Shown piece by piece: positions 63,669 through 64,000 of a stretch of 64,000 bases of DNA (position 1 is the first letter of the stretch; every line of letters starts with the position of its first letter). The DNA comes from Ilyomonas sp965277535 (lineage in GTDB: Bacteria > Bacteroidota > Bacteroidia > Chitinophagales > Chitinophagaceae): the NCBI GenBank assembly GCA_965277535.1, contig OZ255825.1:4216001-4280000 (forward strand). The letters run 5' to 3'. A program made the position numbers and the translations under genes. The notes beneath the pieces are model-generated. The model was not told the DNA's origin, did no database searches, and worked only from the letters and a program-made list of their open reading frames with translations.

Positions 63669-64000
63669 GTGAAGATAGGACGAATTCATAGTTACAAAAA
63701 AGTGATTGCACAATTGCTGCTGCTGGTGTTGCCAACAGCAGCATTAGCGTTGTACGTGTTATGGGATGTGAACCGCTTTTATGCCATTCTACAAAATGAC
63801 TGGCTTTTGCAAGGCTGTTATTTTACGGCAGGGCTTGCCTTGTCAACCATATTTTATGCTTACCGGTTTCGCTTTGTTTCAACGCTGGCGGTACTTGCCT
63901 TGTTTTTCATCATCGCTTACAAATCGCTTGAAAATACGGTAGTGGGTGAGTTTGATACGTTTTTGGTTTCCATCAAATTTCTTATTTTTTCCATTTTGTT
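63669..64000 (+). CDS. Partial membrane protein, probably the transglutaminase-like partner of the DUF58 gene
   Basis: An open frame begins GTG at 63669 and runs off the window end (110 codons visible). It is hydrophobic with three to four helices (VIAQLLLLVLPTAALALYVLW, YFTAGLALSTIFYAYRF, TLAVLALFFIIAYKSL). The last segment (GEFDTFLVSIKFLIF) resembles the early part of the transglutaminase-domain proteins that pair with DUF58 proteins. The catalytic domain would lie outside the window, so the assignment is by context. Confidence 0.5.
   Translation, partial: MKIGRIHSYKKVIAQLLLLVLPTAALALYVLWDVNRFYAILQNDWLLQGCYFTAGLALSTIFYAYRFRFVSTLAVLALFFIIAYKSLENTVVGEFDTFLVSIKFLIFSIL

Noticed and set aside
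1..64000. tRNA, rRNA, integrase or complete transposase
   Set aside because: None was recognised on either strand by reading; a covariance-model or profile search would be needed to exclude small RNAs.

Overview
The window is a chromosomal segment from a Bacteroidota bacterium, most like Chitinophagaceae or a near relative. The evidence is two type IX secretion (T9SS) sorting domains (type A on an amylase, type B 'gliding' type on a 1637-residue PKD protein), a PorE-like OmpA/WD40 protein, remnants of a hybrid two-component sensor (HTCS) and an FG-GAP protein, promoters fitting the phylum's TAnnTTTG -7 box, and almost no Shine-Dalgarno sequences. No rRNA, tRNA, complete insertion sequence, prophage or CRISPR array was seen.

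Layout. 0-4.2 kb: cystathionine beta-synthase and convergent clpB, sharing a bidirectional terminator. 4.2-9 kb: two small secreted/lipoprotein genes among hairpin repeats, a sucrose/maltose-type MFS permease and a membrane protein. 9-12.8 kb: threonine operon with a Thr/Ile-rich leader peptide, thrA and thrB. 12.9-19.3 kb: outer-membrane protein, nitrilase-family amidase, secreted SnoaL-like protein, DUF2243 protein, PIN-type toxin-antitoxin pair and priA. 19.4-22.8 kb: TPR-AAA ATPase, TPR-membrane protein and HEAT-like protein. 22.8-32.1 kb: glycan genes (GH32, thioredoxin-like, GH13 amylase, GH15), with a scar where an FG-GAP gene and an HTCS gene, both missing their 5' ends, are joined head to head. 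32.2-35.3 kb: isochorismatase-like protein, MarR-MFS operon with a perfect operator palindrome, FMN reductase. 35.4-40.3 kb: giant PKD protein. 40.6-47.2 kb: small proteins, SurA-like isomerase, GH3-family enzyme, lipB, FAD oxidase. 47.6-57.8 kb: an N-terminal malQ pseudogene and a probable C-terminal malQ remnant bracket about 9.3 kb of unrelated genes (GT39-like transferase, DUF1772-like, acyltransferase, AraC regulator, cupin, duplicated NTF2-like proteins). 57.8-64 kb: zinc metallopeptidase, PorE-like protein, methyltransferase, DUF58 protein and a partial membrane gene.

Taken together, the glycan genes look like a partly dismantled set: the fructanase and amylase remain, but no SusC/SusD pair is present, the sensor is truncated and malQ is dead. 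The most unusual signals are not genes: (i) the motif GCAAAAACAAAC recurs across the window, with about half its copies between genes and one pair forming the arms of a terminator; (ii) a ten-copy heptamer array sits directly against a consensus -7 box; (iii) a perfect 46-bp inverted repeat flanks a lipoprotein gene; (iv) the thr leader looks like a transcription attenuator.
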